From CAZEHS01 sp964649745 (GTDB lineage Bacteria; Bacillota; Clostridia; Peptostreptococcales; Acidaminobacteraceae): 13,592 nt of DNA. Position 1 is the stretch's first letter; the number at the start of each line of letters is the position of its first letter. The position numbers and the translations under genes were made by a program. Below are positions 1-8,100 of this stretch, piece by piece. The notes under the pieces were generated by a model. It had not been told where the DNA came from. It was given only the letters and a program-made list of their open reading frames with translations, and made no database searches. The stretch spans positions 1 to 13,592 of the forward strand of contig CAZYQI010000055.1 in the NCBI GenBank assembly GCA_964649745.1, written 5' to 3'.

Positions 1-97
1 AATACAGAATCCGCTCAGTGGTTGTGGTCTTACCTGCATCGATATGAGCCATGATACCAATGTTACGGGTTCTTTCCAATGGAAATGCTCTAGACAT
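1..97 (-). CDS. fusA: Elongation factor G, N-terminal fragment (gene runs off the window)
   Basis: EF-G is the ribosomal translocase GTPase. Only the first 32 codons are in the window. The visible start is MSRAFPLERTRNIGIMAHID, then AGKTTTTERILY. Residues 17-24 (AHIDAGKT) are the G1/P-loop that binds GTP phosphates, typical of EF-G. The ATG at 97-95 has a strong SD (AAAGGAGG, 110-103) five bases upstream, which fixes the start. It is the last gene seen of the L7Ae-rpsL-rpsG-fusA operon, 72 nt after rpsG, with no terminator between them. The rest of the protein, including the other GTPase motifs, lies outside, so integrity cannot be judged. Confidence 0.97.
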   Translation of the reverse strand, partial: MSRAFPLERTRNIGIMAHIDAGKTTTTERILY

Positions 98-169
98 AAT
101 ATCCTCCTTTCCCTGACGATTCTTACACACAGACTAACGCTGGAATATCGAACCGTACGGTTGATGTTC

Positions 170-640
170 CTAGAAACGGTAGTGTGCGAATGCTTTATTG
201 GCTTCAGCCATTTTGTGCGTATCTTCTCTCTTCTTAACAGATGCGCCAGTGCTAGCAGATGCATCCATAAGTTCTTTTGCAAGGCGCTCCATCATGGTCT
301 TTTCACCGCGTTTACGGGTGTAAGTGACCAACCAGCGGATGCCCAGCGTTTGACGACGCTCGACGCGAACTTCAACAGGCACCTGGTAGTTGGAGCCACC
401 GACACGGCGTGCTTTAACTTCAACGACAGGCATGATGTTGGTCATGGCTTCGTCGAATACTTCCAACGGATTCTTCCCTGTTTTCTCCTTGATGATGTCA
501 AAAGCACCGTAAACGATCTCTTGAGCAGCACCTTTTTTGCCGTCCAGCATGATGCTGTTGATCAGCTTTGTGACGACCTTGCTGCCGTGAATGGGGTCTG
601 GCAGCACAACACGTTTTGGTACGCTTCCTTTTCTTGGCAC
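170..640 (-). CDS. rpsG: 30S ribosomal protein S7
   Basis: S7 nucleates assembly of the 30S head by binding the 3' domain of 16S rRNA and lies at the E site. The 156-residue product has the standard length and the S7 signature: MPRKGSVPKR at the N terminus, then DPIHGSKVVTKLINSIMLDG, a central GGSNYQVPVEVR (about residues 81-92) and the C-terminal HKMAEANKAFAHYRF. The start codon is GTG (640-638), not ATG. It is supported by an SD AGGAGGGAAG at 654-645 and by homology beginning at that residue. It lies 129 nt after rpsL, a gap that contains a hairpin, and 72 nt before fusA. No truncation or odd residue is visible. Confidence 0.97.
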   Translation of the reverse strand: MPRKGSVPKRVVLPDPIHGSKVVTKLINSIMLDGKKGAAQEIVYGAFDIIKEKTGKNPLEVFDEAMTNIMPVVEVKARRVGGSNYQVPVEVRVERRQTLGIRWLVTYTRKRGEKTMMERLAKELMDASASTGASVKKREDTHKMAEANKAFAHYRF

Positions 641-719
641 GATTCTTCCCTCCTGAATGGTTTCTCGGTACTCGGACAGCCCTATGCCGCCCGCGGTGCC
701 TTAAACATGCGATAACTAT

Positions 720-750
720 ATAAGACCTCTTCCCGAGGGAAGAGGCTTAT
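720..750 (-). other. Hairpin between rpsL and rpsG (weak terminator or processing site)
   Basis: CCTCTTCC (726-733) pairs with GGAAGAGG (738-745) around a CGAG loop. ATAAG/CTTAT flanks extend it to about 13 bp with one bulged base. On the coding strand it is followed by CTTATATAGTTA, which is not a clean T tract. I read it as a partial terminator or an RNA-processing stem that could lower rpsG-fusA output relative to rpsL. Confidence 0.55.
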
Positions 751-769
751 GGCTGAGAATGTGAGTGGA

Positions 770-1189
770 CTAAGCCTTTTTCTTCGGCTTCTTAGCGCCG
801 TACTTGGAACGAGATTGGTTACGCTTTGCAGTTCCGGCTGTATCCAGTACGCCTCGAACGATATGGTAACGAACCCCTGGTAAGTCTTTGACCCTTCCGC
901 CGCGAATAAGAACAACGCTGTGCTCCTGCAGGTTATGGCCAATACCGGGAATGTAAGCCGTGACTTCAAGACCGTTCGTCAATCGGACCCTCGCTACTTT
1001 ACGAAGAGCCGAGTTCGGCTTTTTCGGCGTTACCGTTTTAACTGAAGTACACACGCCTCGCTTTTGCGGTGAGGACATGGGTACGGGAACTCGTTTCAGA
1101 GAGTTGAATGTTCTTTGCAGAGCCGGCGCAGTGGACTTGGAGCCCATCTGCTCACGACCTTTTCTCACGAGTTGGTTAATAGTTGGCAT
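770..1189 (-). CDS. rpsL: 30S ribosomal protein S12
   Basis: S12 sits at the decoding centre and controls accuracy. The 139-residue product starts MPTINQLVRKGRE and has the Firmicutes-type segment SSPQKRGVCTSV near residues 39-50. It carries TPKKPNSALRK (54-64) and GGRVKDLPGVRYH (97-109). The lysines whose changes give streptomycin resistance (E. coli K42 and K87 equivalents, here about K56 and K101) and their neighbours are wild type, so sensitivity is predicted as far as this protein goes. The lysine-rich tail KKPKKKA is normal. The ATG at 1189-1187 has an SD AAAGGAGG at 1205-1198. It lies 41 nt after the L7Ae-type gene. Confidence 0.98.
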   Translation of the reverse strand: MPTINQLVRKGREQMGSKSTAPALQRTFNSLKRVPVPMSSPQKRGVCTSVKTVTPKKPNSALRKVARVRLTNGLEVTAYIPGIGHNLQEHSVVLIRGGRVKDLPGVRYHIVRGVLDTAGTAKRNQSRSKYGAKKPKKKA

Positions 1190-1230
1190 TCATTGCACCT
1201 CCTTTCCTGAGTTTTCTGTGTGGATGCTTG

Positions 1231-1479
1231 CTATTTCAATACGACCGCAGTCGCAGCACCAACATCAATTCGGCATAATCTGCCAAGTTCTTTCATGGAT
1301 TCCGCATAAATAATCGGAACCTGTCGCTCTTCGGAGAGTTTAACCAGTCCGTCGGTAAGTGCAGCGTCCGCATCTTTAGCGATGTACACCGCCCGGGCCT
1401 GATTATCATTGATGGCCCTTATGGATTGCTTGATACCAATCTTAAGTTGGTCTGAATCAAGAAATTCCGTCTTGCCCAT
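1231..1479 (-). CDS. Ribosomal protein L7Ae-like (YbxF/RplGB family) K-turn-binding protein
   Basis: This 82-residue protein belongs to the bacterial L7Ae/L30e/S12e/Gadd45 family. Its B. subtilis relatives (YbxF/RplGB) bind K-turn RNA; the cellular role is not well defined. Visible hallmarks are the KIGIKQSIRAI helix, ARAVYIAKDAD (28-38), an RQVPIIYAES strand (52-61) and the LGRLCRIDVGAATAVV end (65-80). The reading frame is open further upstream to 1518, but I choose the ATG at 1479-1477. It has a GTGGAGG SD (1493-1487) with a 7-nt spacer, and the family starts near there. The longer start would fall at the predicted transcription start. It is the first gene of the str-type operon, between rpoC and rpsL, the usual Firmicutes position. 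Confidence 0.93.
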   Translation of the reverse strand: MGKTEFLDSDQLKIGIKQSIRAINDNQARAVYIAKDADAALTDGLVKLSEERQVPIIYAESMKELGRLCRIDVGAATAVVLK

Positions 1480-1524
1480 CAAAAAACCTCCACGACATAA
1501 CACTTCTTTACAAGACACTCAATT

Positions 1525-1553
1525 ATTTTATCATTTGAACATGACACTGTCAA
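1525..1553 (-). promoter_or_regulatory. Sigma-A promoter of the L7Ae-rpsL-rpsG-fusA operon
   Basis: On the minus strand TTGACA (1553-1548) is followed by a 17-nt spacer and TAAAAT (1530-1525). The -35 box matches the consensus exactly and the -10 has one mismatch to TATAAT. Transcription would start near 1518, about 39 nt before the L7Ae start codon. The promoter gives the str-type genes their own start, separate from rpoBC. Confidence 0.82.
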
Positions 1554-1555
1554 CT

Positions 1556-1600
1556 AGGATCATTTCGGGGCCGTGAACCGTTCAACCCCGAAATGTTCCT
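1556..1600 (-). other. Inverted repeat downstream of rpoC, abutting the str-operon -35 box
   Basis: CATTTCGGGG (1561-1570) pairs perfectly with CCCCGAAATG (1586-1595). AGGA/TCCT (1556-1559 and 1597-1600) extends the stem after one mismatch. The 15-nt loop contains an inner TGAA/TTCA pairing. No T tract follows on the minus strand, so it is not a canonical intrinsic terminator. It may protect the rpoC 3' end or act as a DNA site next to the promoter. Confidence 0.6.
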
Positions 1601-1621
1601 GATTCCGTTCACGTCAACGTG

Positions 1622-4600
1622 TTAGAGCATATCCTCATCGGAAAAATCTCCGGAAAGGTTCTCATCGCCTACTTCAATGGCGATATCCTTGTACTTACGC
1701 ATCCCGGTTCCCGCAGGAATCAACTTACCGATGATCACGTTCTCCTTAAGTCCCACCAACCGGTCCTCTTTTCCTTTAATAGCAGCCTCCGTCAGGACAC
1801 GGGTTGTTTCCTGGAAGGATGCGGCAGAAAGGAACGAGTCTGTTGCCAATGACGCTTTTGTGATCCCCAGAAGTGTTCTCACGCCGGTGGCCGATTTTCC
1901 GCCCTCTGCTTCAGCGCGATCATTTTCCTTGGTGAATTCTCGGAAGCTGACAAGGCTGCCCGGAAGGAATTCTGCGTCTCCGGCTTCGTCAATGCGAACC
2001 TTGCCCAACATCTGCCGAACGATGATCTCAATATGTTTGTCATTGATATCAACGCCCTGCATACGGTAAACCCGTTGAACCTCTTTGACAATGTAATCCT
2101 GAACACCACGAACGCCAACAATTCGAAGGATATCGTGAGGGTTGATGGAACCGTCTGTTATCAGATCCCCGGCTTCAACAAAATCTCCTTCATATACCTT
2201 CAGACGGGAGCCGAACACGATCTGAGCGCTGTAGGTTTCTCCAGTCTCAGAGGTGATGATGGCTTCCTTCTTCTTCTTGGATTCTTTAAAGGATATCTTG
2301 CCGCTGATCTCTGCGATAACCGCAAGACCCTTCGGCTTCCGTGCTTCGAAAAGTTCCTCGACACGGGGGAGACCCTGGGTGATGTCCGCGCCGGCAACCC
2401 CGCCGGTATGGAACGTACGCATGGTCAGCTGTGTTCCCGGCTCGCCGATGGACTGAGCTGCAATGATGCCGACCGCTTCACCCACGTTCACCGATTTCCC
2501 GGTGGCCAGGTTGATGCCGTAGCATTTCGCACAGACGCCGTGATCTGTTTCACAGGTCAGGGCCGAACGGATACGAAGGGATTTTTTCTTCGCATCATCC
2601 ACAATCCGGTCTGCAAGCTTGTCTGTGATCATTTGATCCGTCGAACAGATCACTTCTCCCGTTTCCGGATGAACGATGTCTTCAGCAGGATAACGACCTT
2701 TGATACGGTCCTTAAGACCCTCAATCACTTCGTTGCCGTCCATGAAGGCTTTGACTTCAATGCCTTTTTCAGTTGCACAGTCCAGTTCTCTTACAATGAC
2801 ATCCTGGGAAACGTCTACAAGACGTCGGGTAAGGTAACCGGAGTCGGCTGTACGAAGCGCTGTATCAGCAAGACCTTTACGGGCTCCGGTGGTGGAGATG
2901 AAGTACTCCAGTACGGACAGCCCTTCACGGAAGTTGGAGGTGATGGGAATCTCAACCGTCTTACCAAGGGCATTGGCCATAAGGCCACGCATGCCGGCCA
3001 GCTGACGGATCTGGTTCTTCGAACCCCGGGCACCGGAGTGGGCCATGATGAACACGTTGTTCAGATCCCCCAGATGACTCATCAGGGCTTCTGTAACATC
3101 CTCTGTTGTTTTGGTCCACGTTTGGATGACCTTTTCATACCGTTCTTCATCGGAAATCAATCCCCGGCGGAACGCTTTTTCATATTTCTCAACGGCTTTA
3201 CGGGCATCTTCGATGAGTCCGGCCTTTTCGGGCGGAATCTTCATGTCGGATACGCTGATGGTCACCGCACCCTGAGTGGAGTAATGGAATCCCATCTCCT
3301 TGATGTGGTCAAGAATCTCGGCGGTTACCGTATTCCCGTGGGTATTGAAGCATTTATCAATGATCTTTTCAAGATTCTTCTTTGTGCAAAGGAAGTCGAT
3401 TTCAAGACCGTAGGTATCCTTGGTCCGATCTACAAAACCCAGATCCTGTGGAATCTTCTCGTTGAAGATAAAACGGCCTACGGTACTTTGAACCAGATGT
3501 CCCGGGTCTTTCTTGTTCTTTTTCATGCGAACCTTGACGCGAGCATGAAGGCTTACCGCTTTTGTCTGGTATGCCATCATCATCTCGTTGAAGTTCGCAA
3601 AAATCATCCCTTCACCTTTTACGCCATCCTCTTCAATGGTCAGGTAATAGCTTCCCAGAACCATATCCTGTGTCGGCGTGGTGATCGGCTTGCCATCCTT
3701 TGGAGCCAGGATGTTGTTGACAGAAAGCATCAGGAAGCGTGCCTCTGCCTGGGCCTCAACGGACAGCGGCACGTGAACGGCCATCTGGTCACCGTCGAAG
3801 TCGGCGTTGTACGCCGTACAAACCAGGGGGTGCAGACGGATGGCCTTGCCATCGACCAACACCGGTTCGAAGGCTTGGATGCCCAGTCTGTGCAGCGTTG
3901 GGGCACGGTTCAGGAGCACCGGATGATCCTTGATGACGTCTTCGACGATATCCCAGATTTCCGCCTTGGCCCGTTCCACCATACGCTTGGCGCTTTTGAT
4001 GTTATGAACGAGGCCTTCCTTGACGAGACGCTTCATGATAAAGGGCTTGAAGAGCTCCAGGGCCATCTTCTTAGGAAGACCACACTGGTAGAACTTCAGC
4101 TCCGGACCTACTACGATAACGGAACGACCGGAATAGTCAACCCGTTTTCCCAAAAGGTTCTGACGGAAACGCCCCTGCTTTCCTTTGAGCATGTCGGAAA
4201 GGGACTTGAGAGGACGGTTACCCGGCCCTGTAACCGGACGACCGCGACGACCGTTGTCGATCAGGGCATCCACCGCTTCCTGAAGCATGCGCTTCTCGTT
4301 CCGAACGATGATATCCGGAGCGCCCAGCTGCAGCAGTCGGGAAAGGCGGTTGTTCCGGTTGATGACACGGCGGTACAGGTCGTTGAGATCGGAGGTTGCA
4401 AAACGTCCGCCATCAAGCTGTACCATAGGACGCAGATCCGGAGGAATGACCGGAACCACATCGAGGATCATCCACTCAGGCATGTTGCCGGATTTGATGA
4501 AGGCCTCTGCCACTTCCAGTCGCCGAATGGTCCGCACCTTTTTCTGACCGGTGTTTTCCTTCAGTTTTGAACGCAGTTCCCGAGACAGTTGCTCCAGATC

Positions 4601-5146
4601 GATCTTTTTAAGGATGTCCTTGATGGCTTCCGCACCCATGGCTGCTTTGAATTGATTTCCGTATTTCTCCCTATGCTCTGCATATTCTTTTTCAGAAAGA
4701 AGCTGCTTGTACGCCAGGGAGGTCTTGCCCGGGTCCGTTACGATGTAGGAGGCAAAGTACAGAACCTTCTCCAAGGAACGGGGGCTCATGTCCAGCAGGA
4801 TCCCCATTTTTGACGGGATACCTTTGAAATACCAGATGTGGGAAACCGGTGCCGCCAGGCTGATGTGGCCCATGCGTTCACGGCGGACCTTGGCTTTTGT
4901 CACTTCAACGCCGCATCGGTCACAGATGATCCCTTTGTAGCGCACACGCTTGTACTTGCCGCAGTGACATTCCCAGTCCTTGGTCGGCCCGAAGATCTTC
5001 TCGCAGAAAAGGCCTTCCTTTTCGGGCTTAAGGGTTCTATAGTTGATGGTCTCAGGCTTCTTGACTTCACCTTTTGACCATTGCAGGATTTTGGCCGGCG
5101 ATGCCAGACCAATCCTTATGGAATCGAAGTTATTGAATTCAATCAA
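1622..5146 (-). CDS. rpoC: DNA-directed RNA polymerase subunit beta-prime
   Basis: This is the catalytic subunit of RNA polymerase, 1174 residues, near the usual Firmicutes length and without the large trigger-loop insertion of E. coli. Visible elements in order: N-terminal zinc site (C60, C62, C75, C78), clamp and rudder region with GRFRQNLLGKRVDYSGRSV (325-343), and the active-site NADFDGDQM (447-455) whose D449, D451 and D453 hold catalytic Mg2+. Then come the F-loop SGARGSKNQIRQLAGMRG (704-721), the bridge helix around GARKGLADTALRT (755-767), a second zinc site (C790, C865, C872, C875), and the trigger-loop region from GEAVGIIAAQSIGEPGTQLT (889-908) to RTFHTGG. The start is TTG (5146-5144), supported by AAAGGAG at 5162-5156 and by the family N terminus. 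It follows rpoB by 42 nt. No damage is seen. Confidence 0.99.
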   Translation of the reverse strand: MIEFNNFDSIRIGLASPAKILQWSKGEVKKPETINYRTLKPEKEGLFCEKIFGPTKDWECHCGKYKRVRYKGIICDRCGVEVTKAKVRRERMGHISLAAPVSHIWYFKGIPSKMGILLDMSPRSLEKVLYFASYIVTDPGKTSLAYKQLLSEKEYAEHREKYGNQFKAAMGAEAIKDILKKIDLEQLSRELRSKLKENTGQKKVRTIRRLEVAEAFIKSGNMPEWMILDVVPVIPPDLRPMVQLDGGRFATSDLNDLYRRVINRNNRLSRLLQLGAPDIIVRNEKRMLQEAVDALIDNGRRGRPVTGPGNRPLKSLSDMLKGKQGRFRQNLLGKRVDYSGRSVIVVGPELKFYQCGLPKKMALELFKPFIMKRLVKEGLVHNIKSAKRMVERAKAEIWDIVEDVIKDHPVLLNRAPTLHRLGIQAFEPVLVDGKAIRLHPLVCTAYNADFDGDQMAVHVPLSVEAQAEARFLMLSVNNILAPKDGKPITTPTQDMVLGSYYLTIEEDGVKGEGMIFANFNEMMMAYQTKAVSLHARVKVRMKKNKKDPGHLVQSTVGRFIFNEKIPQDLGFVDRTKDTYGLEIDFLCTKKNLEKIIDKCFNTHGNTVTAEILDHIKEMGFHYSTQGAVTISVSDMKIPPEKAGLIEDARKAVEKYEKAFRRGLISDEERYEKVIQTWTKTTEDVTEALMSHLGDLNNVFIMAHSGARGSKNQIRQLAGMRGLMANALGKTVEIPITSNFREGLSVLEYFISTTGARKGLADTALRTADSGYLTRRLVDVSQDVIVRELDCATEKGIEVKAFMDGNEVIEGLKDRIKGRYPAEDIVHPETGEVICSTDQMITDKLADRIVDDAKKKSLRIRSALTCETDHGVCAKCYGINLATGKSVNVGEAVGIIAAQSIGEPGTQLTMRTFHTGGVAGADITQGLPRVEELFEARKPKGLAVIAEISGKISFKESKKKKEAIITSETGETYSAQIVFGSRLKVYEGDFVEAGDLITDGSINPHDILRIVGVRGVQDYIVKEVQRVYRMQGVDINDKHIEIIVRQMLGKVRIDEAGDAEFLPGSLVSFREFTKENDRAEAEGGKSATGVRTLLGITKASLATDSFLSAASFQETTRVLTEAAIKGKEDRLVGLKENVIIGKLIPAGTGMRKYKDIAIEVGDENLSGDFSDEDML

Positions 5147-5162
5147 GGAGCTTTTCTCCTTT
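5144..5162 (-). promoter_or_regulatory. rpoC ribosome binding site, self-complementary with the TTG start
   Basis: The SD arm AAGGAG (5161-5156) is an exact complement of CTCCTT (5150-5145), whose last two bases are the TT of the TTG start codon. Five bases (AAAAG) form the loop. The SD of rpoC and part of its start codon can therefore fold into a 6-bp hairpin. The weak start codon plus sequestration suggests dependence on ribosomes arriving from rpoB, or tuned lower translation. Confidence 0.6.
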
Positions 5163-5188
5163 CACACTGAAATCTGTTCTGCCGTCAC

Positions 5189-8100
5189 TTACTCTTCGAA
5201 TTCGAAATCTTCTTCGAAGACCTCTTCCTCTTCTTCCTCAAACACAAATTCCCGTTCCAGCTCTTCAGCCTGGGTATTCTGAACAGCTACTCCGAAATCG
5301 CCGTCGATATCCATGATGGAATCCACTTCGCCGATATCATCCAACTCTTCACGAATCTCAATCTCGCCTTCGTCATCCTTAAGGACCTTAACATCCAACG
5401 CCAGAGACTGAAGCTCTTTGATCAGAACCTTGAAGGATTCCGGAATGCCGGGTTCGGGGATGTTCTCACCCTTGACGATGGCTTCATAAGCCTTTACACG
5501 GCCTACGACATCATCGGATTTGACTGTAAGGATTTCCTGAAGGGTGTGGGCTGCGCCATATGCTTCCAGGGCCCAAACCTCCATCTCTCCGAAACGCTGA
5601 CCGCCAAACTGGGCCTTGCCGCCGAGAGGTTGCTGGGTAACCAGGGAGTAAGGTCCGGTGCTTCGTGCGTGAATCTTATCATCAACAAGATGGTGCAGCT
5701 TAAGCATGTACATATATCCGACCGTTACCCGTTGATCAAAGGGCTCGCCGCTTCTTCCGTCTCGGATCAGCAGTTTGCCGTCCGCGGCGTAACCGGCCTC
5801 AACAAGCAGTTCCCGAATCTGAGGCTCTTTAGCGCCGTCGAATACAGGGGTTGCCACTTTCCAGCCGAACTTCTTCGCTGCAATACCCAAGTGAACTTCC
5901 AGTACCTGACCGATGTTCATACGGGACGGAACGCCCAATGGGTTGAGGACGATCTGAACGGGTTGGCCGTCTTCCATGAAGGGCATGTCTTCGAGAGCCA
6001 TGATTCTGGAGATAACACCTTTGTTTCCGTGACGGCCGGCCATTTTATCGCCGACGCTGATCTTACGCTTCTTGGCAACATAGGCACGGACCAATACGTT
6101 GACTCCCGGTGGCAGTTCATCTCCGTTTTCACGGGTGAACACCTTGACATCGACAACGATGCCAGACTCGCCGTGGGGAACCCGGAGCGATGTGTCCCGA
6201 ACTTCCCGGGCTTTTTCGCCAAAGATGGCTCTGAGGAGACGTTCTTCCGCTGTAAGCTCGGTTTCGCCCTTTGGTGTCACCTTGCCCACCAGGATGTCAC
6301 CGGAGTTTACTTCTGCACCGATACGGATGATGCCGCGCTCGTCCAGATTGCGGAGAGCATCGTCGCCAACGTTGGGGATATCGCGGGTGATTTCTTCCGG
6401 TCCCAGCTTCGTATCACGGGCTTCGGATTCGTACTCTTCAATATGGATGGAGGACAGACGGTCTTCCATGACCAGTTCTTCGCTGAGCAGGATGGCATCC
6501 TCGAAGTTGTAGCCTTCCCAAGTCATGAAGGCAACCAACAGGTTGGTTCCAAGAGCAATTTCACCCTTATCGGTGGACGGGCCATCCGCAATGATGTCGT
6601 TTGGCTTAACCCGTTCCCCTTTAGCCACCAGCGGACGCTGATTGATACAGGTTCCCTGGTTGGACCGTTTAAATTTCAAAAGCTTGTAATGATCTTTACC
6701 GTGGTCATCCCGTTTAATGACGATTTCATCCGCAGATACATAATCAACATATCCGTCGTGCTCTGCCAGAATTACCGCCCCTGAATCCATTGCCGCCTTC
6801 TGCTCCATGCCTGTGCCGATAATCGGAGACTGGGCACGGACAAGTGGAACCGCCTGACGTTGCATGTTGGATCCCATCAGAGCACGGTTGGCGTCATCGT
6901 TTTCAAGGAATGGAATCATGGCCGTTGCAACCGAAACCATCTGCTGGGCCGATACTTCCATATAATCTATTTCAGTTGATGGGAACTGGGCAATGTCTGC
7001 CCGTCTCCGCCCTACAATACGGCTGTTGACGAAGTGCTCTTCCGGCGTCAGCGGTTCGTTGGCAGGAACAATGATGGCTTTTTCTTCCAAGTCCGCCGTG
7101 AGAAACTCGATCTTTCGGGTCACCAATCCGGTACTCTTGTCAATTACCCGGTAAGGTGACTCAATGAAACCGTACTCATTAATCCGCGCATACGTGCTCA
7201 AGGATCCGATAAGACCGATGTTCGGTCCTTCAGGGGTTTCAATGGGACACATACGCCCGTAGTGGGAGTGATGGACGTCACGTACCTCAAAGCCGGCACG
7301 TTCACGGGAAAGACCGCCCGGTCCAAGAGCCGAGAGACGGCGTTTATGCGTCAGTTCGGCCAGAGGATTCGTTTGATCCATAAATTGTGACAGCTGTGAA
7401 CTCCCAAAGAACTCCTTAATCGCGGCCGCCACCGGTCGGATATTGATCAGCGCCTGTGGGGTGATGGAATCCATATCCTGTATCGTCATCCGCTCACGAA
7501 CAACCCGTTCCATTCTGGAAAGACCGATTCGGAACTGGTTCTGGAGCAGCTCACCTACAGAACGAATTCTACGGTTCCCAAGATGGTCGATATCGTCTAT
7601 TTCACCGATACCATGAGCCAGGTTAAGGATATAGCTGATGGATGCGATGACGTCATCAACGATGATGTTCCGTGGGCTCAGTTCCCGCATGCGCTCTTTG
7701 ATTGTTTTGATAAGGGCCTCATCGCTGCCTCCGGCATCGACGATTTCCTTCAAAACGGGATAGTACAGTTTGTCGGTAAGGGCAAAATGCTCTGCAACCG
7801 CCGGAGAAACGAAGGCTTCCAAACGGACGAAATGGTTGCTGATAACCTTGACCGGCTTATCATCGCTACCGATGACATGCACAGCTTTTATTCCTGAATC
7901 ATCAATCAGACGGGCAAGTATGCGGTCGATTTTCTTACCCTCTTCGGCAAGAATTTCCCCCGTATCCGGATGAATAATATTCTCCGCAGCCACAGATCCT
8001 TCAATCCGATTGGACAGACACAGCTTCTTGTTGAATTTGTACCGACCCACTTTTGCCAGATCATACCGTTTCTGATCAAAAAACAGTGAGTTCAGAAGAC

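Noticed and set aside
44..715. A plus-strand open frame across rpsG
   Set aside because: In register with rpsG on the other strand and without family resemblance; a shadow of S7 codon bias.
485..1189. Antibiotic-resistance changes in S12 (or in RpoB, around 7320-7400)
   Set aside because: The key S12 lysines and the RpoB Asp, His and Ser positions are wild type by eye.
1480..1518. A longer N terminus for the L7Ae-like protein
   Set aside because: The upstream start would fall at the predicted transcription start. The ATG at 1479 has a good SD and matches the family N terminus.
2033..4570. A very long plus-strand open frame (845 codons) opposite rpoC
   Set aside because: It is in exact codon-to-codon register with rpoC. 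It stays open because the sense gene avoids TTA, CTA and TCA codons there, as expected of strongly biased genes. The product resembles no known protein.
5546..6784. A 412-codon plus-strand open frame opposite rpoB
   Set aside because: Same register effect as opposite rpoC. No plausible promoter or SD was seen, and the sense strand encodes unmistakable RpoB.
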